Of a stretch of DNA of 11,724 nucleotides, positions 5,827-11,724 are shown piece after piece. Below the pieces are notes generated by a model. It was given only the letters and a program-made list of their open reading frames with translations, did not search any database and had not been told where the DNA came from. Location of the stretch: the NCBI GenBank assembly GCA_910586875.1, contig CAJUJI010000092.1:1-11724 (forward strand), given 5' to 3'. This stretch comes from an uncultured Anaerotruncus sp. GTDB lineage: Bacteria; Bacillota; Clostridia; Oscillospirales; Ruminococcaceae. Position 1 is the stretch's first letter, and every line of letters begins with the position of its first letter. Position numbers and translations under genes: made by a program.

Positions 5827-6732
5827 TTATGCCATTGTTTTTACTAATACGGCCTTTTGTGCATGTAGCCGGTTTTCTGCCTCGTCAAAAATTTCGTCTG
5901 CGTGCGCCTCAAATACCTCTGCGGTAATCTCCTCTCCGCGGTGTGCAGGCAGACAATGCTGTACCATAACGTCCGGCGCACAATTTGCCAGCAACCGGTC
6001 ATTGATCTGATAGCCCACAAAGGCTTTTTTACGCAGTTCGGCCTCGTCTTCCTGTCCCATGGATGCCCAAACATCGGTGAAAATAACAGCTGCGCCTTTG
6101 GCGGCTTGCTCCGGCTGGTCGGTCAGCAGAAATTGATCGCCGTAGCCTTTGGCAAATTCCAACGCTTGCGGCGCTGGCCGGTAGTCCTGCGGGGTGGCAA
6201 TCGAAACCGACATGCCCGCCAGAAGTCCGCCGACAATCAGAGAATTGGCCATATTGTTGCCGTCTCCGATGTAGCAGAGCTTGAGCCCTTCCAGCCGGCC
6301 CTTATGCTCACGGATGGTCAACAGGTCGGCCAACACCTGGCAGGGATGGCAATAGTCGGTTAAGCCGTTGATGATCGGGATAGAACCGTATTTTGCGAGA
6401 TCCTCAACCTCCTGCTGGGCAAAGGTGCGAATCATGATGCCGTCCAGGTAACGGGAGAGCACCCGTGCGGTGTCCTGGACCGGCTCGCCGCGGCCAATTT
6501 GCAGATCGCGGGAGGAGAGAAACAAAGCGGTTCCACCTAGCTGACTCATTCCCACCTCGAAGGAAACCCGCGTGCGGGTGGAGGATTTTTGGAAAATCAT
6601 CCCCAGCGTTTTTCCTTTGAGCAGCGGATGGCGAATGCCTGCCTTTTGCTCGGCCTTCAGCGTTGCAGCCAGATCCAGCAGCTCATAAAGCTCCTGCTTG
6701 CTCAGATCCTGCATCTTTAATAAATGTTTCAT
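5827..6732 (-). CDS. argF: Ornithine carbamoyltransferase
   Basis: Converts ornithine and carbamoyl phosphate to citrulline in the cytoplasm, the step feeding ArgG. The 301-aa length is typical. The carbamoyl-phosphate motif STRTR is at 51-55, HPCQ at 129-132, the ornithine-specific DVWASMG loop at 220-226, and HCLPAHRGEEI from 259; the SMG loop and HCLP distinguish it from aspartate carbamoyltransferase. The ATG is preceded by GAAGGA six bases upstream. It sits 44 bp after argH and 36 bp before the lipoprotein gene with no terminator on either side. Presence with argG and argH on one strand argues for the anabolic rather than the arginine-deiminase catabolic enzyme; no arcA or arcC is in the window. 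Confidence 0.96.
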   Translation of the reverse strand: MKHLLKMQDLSKQELYELLDLAATLKAEQKAGIRHPLLKGKTLGMIFQKSSTRTRVSFEVGMSQLGGTALFLSSRDLQIGRGEPVQDTARVLSRYLDGIMIRTFAQQEVEDLAKYGSIPIINGLTDYCHPCQVLADLLTIREHKGRLEGLKLCYIGDGNNMANSLIVGGLLAGMSVSIATPQDYRPAPQALEFAKGYGDQFLLTDQPEQAAKGAAVIFTDVWASMGQEDEAELRKKAFVGYQINDRLLANCAPDVMVQHCLPAHRGEEITAEVFEAHADEIFDEAENRLHAQKAVLVKTMA

Positions 6733-6776
6733 GGTGTTTCCTTCTTTCTGTTGGTGGGTTCTATTTTCATAGGGGG

Positions 6777-8177
6777 TTATGAATCATGAATCCTTAGCGC
6801 CTCTAAAGCGTCTAAAAATGCGCGGATGCTTGCAATCTGTTTTTCCACTTCGCAGGGCGCCGGACCACCTTCACTGATTCGCCCACACACGCAGGTTTCC
6901 AGGTTGATTGCCTCAAACACATCCGCCTCGAATGCCGGATGTGCAGCTTGGTAGTCTGCAAGCGGCAGGGTCTCCAATGTTAGGCCGCGGCTGATGCACT
7001 GTGCAACCAACGCTCCGGTACATTTATATGCGTCGCGGAAAGGCACCCCCTTTTTGGTGAGGTAGTCTGCGCAGTCGGTTGCATTGATAAACCCTTTTGC
7101 CGCTGCTGCACGCATATTCTCTTTTAATATGGTCATGGTGTCAATCATGGGGAGGACGGTGGCCAAACAAGCCTTTACAGTATCCACTGCATCAAAGATC
7201 GCCTCCTTATCCTCCTGCATATCCTTGTTGTACGCGAGTGGCAAGCCCTTGAGCATGGTCAGAAGCGAGATTAGGTCCCCGTAAACGCGCCCGGTTTTGC
7301 CGCGCACCAGCTCGCAGATGTCGGGGTTTTTCTTCTGCGGCATGATAGAGGAGCCGGTTGCAAATGCGTCATCCAATTCGATAAACTTAAACTCCCAGGA
7401 GCACCAGGCGACGACCTCCTCCGAAAGACGCGACAGGTGCATCATAATGGTTGCAATTGCACTGGCGATCTCGATGCAGTAATCACGGTCGGATACGCCG
7501 TCAAGCGAGTTGGACATCACCCCGTCAAAGCCGAGCTTTTGTGCAACCAGCTGGCGGTTGATGGGGTAGGTGGTGCCCGCCAGTGCGCCAGAACCGAGCG
7601 GCAATTGATTCATCCGCCGTGAGGCGTCGTCCAATCGCCCCACATCCCGCACAAACATACTTGCATAGGCCATCAGATGGTGCGCGAAGGTGATGGGCTG
7701 CGCCCGCTGCAAATGGGTGTACCCGGGCATGACCGTTTCGGTATGTGCAGCGGCTTTTTCTGCAAAGGTGCGAATCAGCGCCAGCAACAGAGCGCGGACT
7801 TCCTTTAGCTCGTCCCGCAGATATAGCCGCAGATCAAGCGCTACCTGGTCGTTGCGGGAACGCGCGGTATGCAGTCGCTTGCCTGCATCGCCGATCCGTG
7901 CGGTGAGCACCTGCTCGACAAACATGTGGATGTCTTCTGCCTCTGGATCAATTTCGAGTCTGCCGCTTTTTAGCTCCTCATAAATCTGCGCCAGTCCATC
8001 GGTGATTTGCGCAGCGTCCTGCGCCGAAATAATGCCCTGTGCCGCAAGCATCTGTGCGTGCGCCATCGAGCCCTTGATATCCTGCTCATACATCCGCGAG
8101 TCAAACCGGATGGAAGAATTAAAGTCGTTGAGCCGCTCATCGGCCTCTTTGGAAAATCTGCCTGCCCATAGTTTCAT
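6777..8177 (-). CDS. argH: Argininosuccinate lyase
   Basis: Splits argininosuccinate into arginine and fumarate, the last step of arginine synthesis; a fumarase/aspartase-superfamily homotetramer. In the 466-aa product, HTARSRNDQ is at 103-111, PGYTHLQRAQP (catalytic His about 155) at 151-161, and the superfamily signature GSSIMPQKKNPD at 275-286, which holds the catalytic serine loop. I chose the ATG at 8177 because GGAGG lies eight bases upstream and the product begins with the family-typical MKLWAGRFSK. The frame extends to 8213, but that start falls inside the hairpin between argG and argH and has no ribosome binding site. The gene lies 78 bp after argG and 44 bp before argF. Confidence 0.97.
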   Translation of the reverse strand: MKLWAGRFSKEADERLNDFNSSIRFDSRMYEQDIKGSMAHAQMLAAQGIISAQDAAQITDGLAQIYEELKSGRLEIDPEAEDIHMFVEQVLTARIGDAGKRLHTARSRNDQVALDLRLYLRDELKEVRALLLALIRTFAEKAAAHTETVMPGYTHLQRAQPITFAHHLMAYASMFVRDVGRLDDASRRMNQLPLGSGALAGTTYPINRQLVAQKLGFDGVMSNSLDGVSDRDYCIEIASAIATIMMHLSRLSEEVVAWCSWEFKFIELDDAFATGSSIMPQKKNPDICELVRGKTGRVYGDLISLLTMLKGLPLAYNKDMQEDKEAIFDAVDTVKACLATVLPMIDTMTILKENMRAAAAKGFINATDCADYLTKKGVPFRDAYKCTGALVAQCISRGLTLETLPLADYQAAHPAFEADVFEAINLETCVCGRISEGGPAPCEVEKQIASIRAFLDALEALRIHDS

Positions 8178-8196
8178 ATTGATAACCTCCGCTGCT

Positions 8197-8235
8197 AAAA
8201 ACAAACGCAGCATCGGGACATTTCCCGACGCTGCG
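8197..8235 (-). terminator. Terminator-like hairpin between argG and argH
   Basis: On the minus strand CGCAGCGTCGGGA pairs with TCCCGATGCTGCG (13 bp with one G-U pair) around the 4-nt loop AATG, followed at once by TTTGTTTTTA. It starts about 20 bases after the argG stop and ends just before the argH ribosome binding site. This has every property of an intrinsic terminator yet lies inside the operon, so partial termination or attenuation is likely. A competing pairing of GCTGC (8207-8211) with GCAGC (8191-8195) would break the lower stem. Confidence 0.75.
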
Positions 8236-8255
8236 CCCCTTTATTTTCTATTCTA

Positions 8256-9476
8256 TCACTTTATCCGCTTCTCGTCCAGCAGTGCCTTCACCTTAATCGG
8301 CAATCCAAACAGATTGATAAAGCCTGCGGAATCCGCCTGATCATATACATGGTCCTCTCCAAAGGTCGCAATCTCCTCCGAATAGAGCGAATGGGAGGAG
8401 GTCATGCCTGCATCGATGATGTTGCCCTTGTAAAGCTTCATTTTCACATCACCGGTGACATTCTGCTGGGTGCTGTCCACAAATGCGCTCATTGCCTCGC
8501 GCAAGGGGGTAAACCACTGGCCGTTATATACAATCTCGCTGAACTTGATGGCCATTTGCATTTTGTAATGCTGGGTCTCCTTATCCAGACAGATTTCCTC
8601 CAGCTTTTGGTGTGCGTGATAAAGAATCGTTCCGCCTGGTGTCTCATATACACCGCGGCTCTTCATCCCAACCAGCCGGTTTTCTACCATATCGATAATC
8701 CCGATGCCGTTTGCACCGCCCAGCTGGTTTAGCTTTTTGATAATGTCAACCGCCTTCATTTTGACGCCGTCCACTGCAACCGGTACACCGGCCTCAAAGC
8801 TGACGGTCACATAGGTTGGTGCGTCCGGAGCCTTTTCTGGGGATACCCCCATCTCCAAAATTTTGTCGTACTGCGGCTCGATCGAGGGGTCCTCCAGGTC
8901 GAGTCCTTCGTGTGAAAGATGCCACAGGTTTTTATCCTTGGAGTAGTTGGTTTCCCGGTTGATTTTTAGCGGGATTTGGTGCTCCTCCGCATAGGCGATT
9001 TCCTTCTCGCGGCTATTGAGCTCCCAGAACCGCCAGGGAGCAATAATATCCATCGTCGGAGCAAATGCGCGGATGCCCAGCTCAAACCTCACCTGGTCGT
9101 TGCCTTTGCCGGTGCAGCCGTGTGCAATCGCGTCTGCGCCCTCAGCCTTTGCAATCTCTACCAAACGTTTTGCAATAATCGGCCGTGCAAAAGAGGTACC
9201 CAGCAGATAGCGCCCTTCATAGGCCGCCCCCGCCTTCAGGGTGGGAACGATGAACTCATCGACAAACGCTTCTGTCAAATCTTCAATATAGCATTTGGAA
9301 GCACCGGTTTTCAGCGCTTTTTCCTCCAGGCCCTCCAGCTCGCCGTCGCCTTGGCCGACATTGGCCGCGACCGCGATTACCTCACAATGATAGTGCTCTT
9401 TGAGCCAGGGAATGATAACCGATGTATCCAAACCGCCCGAATAGGCGAGCACAACCTTTTTGTATGTTTTCTCCAT
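8256..9476 (-). CDS. argG: Argininosuccinate synthase
   Basis: ATP-dependent ligase joining citrulline and aspartate to make argininosuccinate. The 406-aa protein carries the N-type ATP pyrophosphatase P-loop AYSGGLDTS (residues 11-19), the substrate-binding GCTGKGNDQVRFE at 120-132, and family-typical APWRFWEL and DLEDPSIEPQYD; length is usual for the family. The ATG is preceded by GGAGGT eight bases upstream. It is the first gene of the argG-argH-argF-lipoprotein unit and has its own promoter with two ArgR-like boxes about 80-130 bp upstream. A terminator-like hairpin follows the stop codon, which may make argG more abundant than argH and argF. Confidence 0.97.
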   Translation of the reverse strand: MEKTYKKVVLAYSGGLDTSVIIPWLKEHYHCEVIAVAANVGQGDGELEGLEEKALKTGASKCYIEDLTEAFVDEFIVPTLKAGAAYEGRYLLGTSFARPIIAKRLVEIAKAEGADAIAHGCTGKGNDQVRFELGIRAFAPTMDIIAPWRFWELNSREKEIAYAEEHQIPLKINRETNYSKDKNLWHLSHEGLDLEDPSIEPQYDKILEMGVSPEKAPDAPTYVTVSFEAGVPVAVDGVKMKAVDIIKKLNQLGGANGIGIIDMVENRLVGMKSRGVYETPGGTILYHAHQKLEEICLDKETQHYKMQMAIKFSEIVYNGQWFTPLREAMSAFVDSTQQNVTGDVKMKLYKGNIIDAGMTSSHSLYSEEIATFGEDHVYDQADSAGFINLFGLPIKVKALLDEKRIK

Positions 9477-9552
9477 CTCTAGGTACCTCCATGCTGTATG
9501 TTTTATAATGAAAATACTTTTATCAAACGCATTGACCGGATCACTGCCACCT

Positions 9553-9580
9553 ATTATACATCATATTTATGCAAAATCAA
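9553..9580 (-). promoter_or_regulatory. argG operon promoter
   Basis: On the minus strand the -35 box is TTGATT (9575-9580), the spacer 16 bp, and the -10 box a perfect TATAAT (9553-9558). The predicted start is near 9546, leaving about a 70-nt leader before argG. The spacer is covered by one ArgR-like box and a second box lies immediately upstream, consistent with repression by arginine. Confidence 0.75.
9560..9574. promoter_or_regulatory. ArgR-like operator within the argG promoter spacer
   Basis: The 12-mer ATATTTATGCAA (9563-9574) is the exact reverse complement of TTGCATAAATAT in the neighbouring stronger box. As a full ARG box (TGAATWWWWATTCA) it matches 10 of 14 positions. It fills the interval between the -10 and -35 boxes, so an occupied site would block RNA polymerase. 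It is weaker than its partner. Confidence 0.5.
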
Positions 9581-9587
9581 GCTTTTT

Positions 9588-9605
9588 ATTGCATAAATAT
9601 TCGGA
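9588..9605. promoter_or_regulatory. ArgR/AhrC operator (ARG box) upstream of the argG -35 box
   Basis: On the minus strand the core GAATATTTATGCA matches the ARG-box consensus TGAATWWWWATTCA at 12 of 14 positions, counting the leading base. Its centre is about 30 bp (three helical turns) from the second box. Together with the arg genes downstream, an arginine-repressor site is the most economical reading. Confidence 0.65.
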
Positions 9606-9631
9606 TATTGCAGATTTTTATTGGTTGAATA

Positions 9632-9648
9632 TGCACAAAGTTTGTGCA
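9632..9648. promoter_or_regulatory. 17-bp palindrome between the MerR gene and argG
   Basis: TGCACAAA and TTTGTGCA form perfect 8-bp arms around a single central base. On the minus strand it follows the MerR gene but lacks an adjacent T-run and has no loop room for a good terminator, so a protein-binding site is more likely. It lies about 50 bp upstream of the argG -35 box. Confidence 0.4.
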
Positions 9649-9690
9649 ATGCAGCTGTCTCTTTGAATGGAGATAAAATATCCTGCATGG

Positions 9691-10509
9691 TTAGGCCTTT
9701 TGAATCGGGAAGCAGACCTCGGTTACCCAGTTATCCGGATTGGGGTCCTGGGCAGGACTGACCACATAAATATTGAACATGGGGCCACAAAAACGGTAGC
9801 TATTTTTCTCCACCCATAATGCAACCGCGGTACAAACATCACTCACCTGTTCGTAGGCGCCCCGGATGGTGACAGAGGCGACCTGCTGTGCAGGCTCCTG
9901 ACGAAAGCGGATGTGCGCCGTGTCCTGATAGCTGCCGACCACCGCTTGCTGAATTTCTACATCAACGTTTTCCTCCTGGAACCCCTCGTCATAAAAGGTT
10001 GCAATTGCATAGCATGGGCTTGCAAATTGTAAATGCTGTGGGGCGCTTTCCTGATAAAATAGCGACCAAAGCTCCCCCTCCTGCTGGTAGCTGGGGATGA
10101 TCTTGCGCAATGCACCTACCTGACGTGCGGGGATTTCCTTCACCAAAATATCAAAACTCATAATGGATACTTCCTTTCCTAATTGTGTGAGTGCGGAGTC
10201 GAGAAGGGAGAGCTGGCCATTCATCTGCTCTAGTTGTACCACTAACTCTCGCTTGCGCTGGGTGAATCGCTCCCGCAATGCGTCGGGGTCCTGTGCGTCA
10301 CGCAGCAGATCGCCGATCGTACCTAGTGAAAACCCCATCCCTCGCAGTGCTTGTATCCTGCGTGCGGTTAACAGCTGCGCAGCCGTATAATAACGGTATC
10401 CGGTGGCGCTGTCAATCTGTGCGGGGATCAGCAGCCCGATGTCGTGATAGTGGCGCAACATGCGCATACTAATGAAACTAAGCCTGGAAAATTCTCCAAT
10501 CCGAAACAT
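9691..10509 (-). CDS. MerR-family transcriptional regulator with GyrI-like effector domain
   Basis: A 272-aa regulator of the BmrR type. Residues 1-70 form the MerR winged helix-turn-helix (FRIGEFSRLSFISMRMLRHY, GLLIPAQIDSATGYRYY, then QLLTARRIQALRGMGFSL), 75-112 a dimerising helix, and 117-271 a GyrI-like/effector-binding domain ending NWVTEVCFPIQ with the acidic residue seen in drug-binding members. Such proteins bind organic ligands and activate promoters whose -10/-35 spacing is too long. The ATG at 10509 has AGGAGG ten bases upstream; the earlier in-frame start at 10551 lies before the predicted transcript start and is rejected. The promoter has a 19-bp spacer, suggesting autoregulation. 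No efflux pump gene is adjacent, so the ligand and targets are unknown. Confidence 0.92.
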   Translation of the reverse strand: MFRIGEFSRLSFISMRMLRHYHDIGLLIPAQIDSATGYRYYTAAQLLTARRIQALRGMGFSLGTIGDLLRDAQDPDALRERFTQRKRELVVQLEQMNGQLSLLDSALTQLGKEVSIMSFDILVKEIPARQVGALRKIIPSYQQEGELWSLFYQESAPQHLQFASPCYAIATFYDEGFQEENVDVEIQQAVVGSYQDTAHIRFRQEPAQQVASVTIRGAYEQVSDVCTAVALWVEKNSYRFCGPMFNIYVVSPAQDPNPDNWVTEVCFPIQKA

Positions 10510-10555
10510 CCTGTTGTTACCTCCTGTTATGCTAGCATTTTTTGAGCTCATCTCT

Positions 10556-10586
10556 AGCTTACAGTCTCACACAATGAGAAGGTCAA
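10556..10586 (-). promoter_or_regulatory. MerR-type promoter with 19-bp spacer and central dyad
   Basis: On the minus strand TTGACC (10581-10586) and TAAGCT (10556-10561) are separated by 19 bp. The spacer contains the dyad TCTCA-TTGTG-TGAGA (10564-10578). Over-long spacing with an operator between the hexamers is the hallmark of MerR-activated promoters, and the downstream gene is a MerR regulator, so autoregulation is inferred. The predicted start is near 10549. Confidence 0.8.
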
Positions 10587-10610
10587 GTAGATTCTTTCAA
10601 AATAGATGCT

Positions 10611-10630
10611 AAAAATCAAGAAAGATTTTT
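10611..10630 (-). terminator. Weak AT-rich hairpin after the Ntn-hydrolase gene
   Basis: AAAAATC and GATTTTT form 7-bp arms around a 6-nt loop about 15 bases after the Ntn-hydrolase stop codon. The 3' arm itself supplies the T-run. The stem is almost all A-T, so termination would be inefficient, and some readthrough into the MerR gene is possible. Confidence 0.35.
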
Positions 10631-10645
10631 ATGCAAAATGCTGCT

Positions 10646-11335
10646 TTATGAAAATGCCTTTTTCTGGATTTGCGCCCAGTTTCTATTTTCACACCAATAT
10701 AAAATGTTTTCGCTTACATCAAATACCATGGAAACCACAGTGGGACAAACGGTTTGTGCGGTTTCCTTTAAAATATGAAAGCAGTCCGAAACATCAAAGT
10801 CATCATTTGTGTGTTCTAATAGCTCGGTGGCCTTTTGATAACGGTCCCAGCCCATCCAAGGATGCTGTTCACGATCCATCTTAAAGGGCGAGAAGTTTGT
10901 GAGCACCGAATAAGCAGGGCGTTCCTTATAATAATAACCCTGTCCAGGGACAATTTGCAGCACGTTTCCATTCTTGTCGGAGAGTTGCGCCTGGAAGGTC
11001 ACCCCTGGGACACTGGAAACCGTCTCCCGTTCAACCAGCTGCTTAATTTCTCCAAAGCTCTTTTTGCCAAGCAAGAGGTCCATATCTATTTCAAGAATGG
11101 GAATGCAGGCTTCGTTTGTTGGATCACTGCGCTGGTCAAATGGCCAGCAGGTTGGCATAGCGATAAAATCACCCCTGGCATTGGCGCCAAATAACGGAAG
11201 CCACCCTTTGTCGGGGTCATAGATGTTGATGGAAACCCGATCTTCCTCCACGACGATCTGATACTCCATTTCTAAAATATCAAGGTTCCAGCCAACAAGT
11301 GTTTTTTTGCGATTGGAAATAATACTCGTACACAT
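10646..11335 (-). CDS. Small Ntn-hydrolase (choloylglycine hydrolase / acyltransferase-like)
   Basis: A 229-aa linear amide C-N hydrolase-type protein. It begins Met-Cys, so removal of Met would expose Cys2 as the catalytic nucleophile, as in bile salt hydrolase, penicillin V acylase and acyl-CoA:6-APA acyltransferase relatives. Further family signs are GWNLDI (15-20, equivalent of GRNxD), LTNFSPF (146-151, oxyanion Asn147), WDRY (163-166, Arg165) and the late strand TVVSMVFDVSENILYW. The Arg normally found before N17-L-D19 is Trp16 here. The length is short for bile salt hydrolases (about 320-330 aa). Two ATGs are adjacent; the second (11335) has the better spacing, eight bases from GGAG, and exposes Cys2. 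The gene is more A/T-rich than the arg and ilv genes. Bile-salt activity should not be assumed; the substrate is unknown. Confidence 0.75.
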   Translation of the reverse strand: MCTSIISNRKKTLVGWNLDILEMEYQIVVEEDRVSINIYDPDKGWLPLFGANARGDFIAMPTCWPFDQRSDPTNEACIPILEIDMDLLLGKKSFGEIKQLVERETVSSVPGVTFQAQLSDKNGNVLQIVPGQGYYYKERPAYSVLTNFSPFKMDREQHPWMGWDRYQKATELLEHTNDDFDVSDCFHILKETAQTVCPTVVSMVFDVSENILYWCENRNWAQIQKKAFS

Positions 11336-11371
11336 CATAGATTCTCCTTAAATTTTCCATTTTTATCTTTA

Positions 11372-11400
11372 ACAATAGCATCTTAGAAAAAAGAAAGCAA
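11372..11400 (-). promoter_or_regulatory. Promoter of the Ntn-hydrolase gene
   Basis: On the minus strand TTGCTT (11395-11400), a 17-bp spacer and TATTGT (11372-11377) precede the gene by about 37 bp. The -35 box is overlapped by a palindrome (11394-11409). Confidence 0.6.
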
Positions 11401-11409
11401 GGTTGCTTT
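11394..11409. promoter_or_regulatory. Palindrome over the Ntn-hydrolase -35 box
   Basis: AAAGCAA and TTGCTTT are perfect 7-bp arms around GG, with partial symmetry continuing outward in A- and T-runs. The left arm coincides with the -35 box, so it could be an operator. No regulator can be assigned from the sequence. Confidence 0.4.
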
Positions 11410-11612
11410 TTTCTTATAAAGATGTGTAAATACCCAAATTCGGGGAAATACTAAGAGAAACCTGAGCAGGGAGAGAAGATTTTTAAAAATAGTTTTCCAC
11501 ATCAAAATGTTGAGAAGGTGGAAAGCACGGCTTGTACAAGCACTCTGTCTCTGTTGAGAGATTGTGGAAATAAATTTTGTCAAAAAAACGTGAAAAAATT
11601 GGAGAAAAGGGG
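11401..11612. other. Non-coding region between the hydrolase promoter and the rRNA-type promoter
   Basis: No gene is supported; the short minus-strand frames here lack ribosome binding sites and family-like sequence. It contains a 12-bp palindrome GCTTGTACAAGC (11530-11541), an imperfect direct repeat (11508-11524 and 11552-11570), an inverted TTTCCAC/GTGGAAA pair (11494-11500 and 11518-11524), and A/T-rich DNA just before the promoter at 11613 that could serve as an UP element. Confidence 0.6.
11508..11570. repeat. Imperfect direct repeat flanking a 12-bp palindrome
   Basis: TGTTGAGA followed by (A)GGTGGAAA occurs at 11508-11524 and again, with a slightly longer middle, at 11552-11570, 44 bp apart. 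The perfect palindrome GCTTGTACAAGC (11530-11541) lies between them. The arrangement upstream of a strong promoter suggests protein-binding sites, but no regulator is identified. Confidence 0.45.
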
Positions 11613-11641
11613 TTGACACTGGGCGAAAAGGATGGTATTAT
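11613..11641 (+). promoter_or_regulatory. Strong sigma-A promoter, probable rRNA operon promoter
   Basis: TTGACA (11613-11618), a 17-bp spacer and TATTAT (11636-11641) give a near-consensus promoter, preceded by A-rich DNA resembling an UP element. It points right, out of the window and away from the hydrolase gene. The transcript should start near 11648. Confidence 0.85.
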
Positions 11642-11647
11642 AACTAA

Positions 11648-11724
11648 GCTGTCTCGCGAGGGACGGCGTGGCACCTTGAAAAGTGAACAACAAGAAAGAA
11701 AAGAAGCTTCAAGCAGTGTAAACT
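11648..11724 (+). ncRNA. Probable leader of a ribosomal RNA operon (partial)
   Basis: The stretch downstream of the strong promoter contains CACCTTGAAAAGTGAACA (about 11671-11688), which resembles the box A antitermination region seen ahead of 16S rRNA in Firmicutes (CTTTGAAAACTGAACA-type). There is no reading frame or ribosome binding site. The 16S gene itself is not in the window, so the assignment is an inference from promoter strength and the leader motif. Confidence 0.6.

Noticed and set aside
8178..8213. Longer N-terminus for argH beginning at 8213
   Set aside because: That start codon lies in the hairpin and lacks a ribosome binding site, while GGAGG sits directly before the ATG at 8177.
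11493..11501. Single DnaA-box-like TTTTCCACA, possible origin
   Set aside because: One isolated match to TTWTNCACA is expected by chance; there is no cluster of boxes and no dnaA or dnaN nearby.
11383..11619. Minus-strand open frame of 78 codons
   Set aside because: Low-complexity Phe/Leu-rich translation of A/T-rich DNA, overlapping promoter elements, with no ribosome binding site.

Overview
The window looks like a moderate-GC Clostridia chromosome (Firmicutes, probably Oscillospiraceae/Ruminococcaceae-like). This rests on strong AGGAGG-type ribosome binding sites, frequent TTG/GTG starts, sigma-A promoters, an AhrC/ArgR-type arginine operator and Clostridia-style amino-acid biosynthesis genes. 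The family-level placement is an inference. All ten protein genes lie on the minus strand; only the rRNA-type promoter at the extreme right end points along the plus strand.

Layout from left to right. Positions 1-239 are non-coding and hold two tandem 49-bp repeats, each with an 11-bp-arm hairpin. Asparaginyl-tRNA synthetase (asnS, 240-1634) follows, with its own extended -10 promoter, a 25-bp palindrome at the predicted transcript start and a roughly 170-nt structured leader. A strong hairpin terminator (1869-1903) separates it from the unit ilvB-ilvN-macrodomain (4477 to 1905). That unit encodes acetolactate synthase large and small subunits, whose genes overlap by ATGA, followed by a TARG1-like ADP-ribose glycohydrolase-type macrodomain protein. 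A 200-bp stretch packed with hairpins (about 4528-4724) lies upstream of ilvB. Next is an arginine operon read argG-argH-argF and then a BtuF-like lipoprotein (9476 to 4759). It is driven by a promoter flanked and overlapped by two ArgR-like operators, and a terminator-like hairpin sits between argG and argH. Further right are a MerR-family regulator with a GyrI-like effector domain, preceded by a classic MerR-type promoter with a 19-bp spacer, and a small N-terminal-nucleophile (choloylglycine hydrolase/acyltransferase-like) amide hydrolase. The right end carries a near-perfect sigma-A promoter and a leader resembling the start of an rRNA operon; the 16S gene would begin beyond the window.

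How the genes work together: ArgF, ArgG and ArgH are the last three steps of arginine synthesis (ornithine to citrulline to argininosuccinate to arginine). IlvB and IlvN form the first common enzyme of branched-chain amino-acid synthesis. AsnS charges tRNA-Asn. The lipoprotein, macrodomain protein, MerR regulator and Ntn hydrolase are accessory genes whose substrates cannot be read from the sequence. No phage, transposase, CRISPR array or obvious defence system was found. The most interesting signals are regulatory: the argG operators, the argG-argH hairpin with a competing fold, the asnS +1 palindrome, the hairpin cluster, and the TARG1-like enzyme attached to ilvBN.
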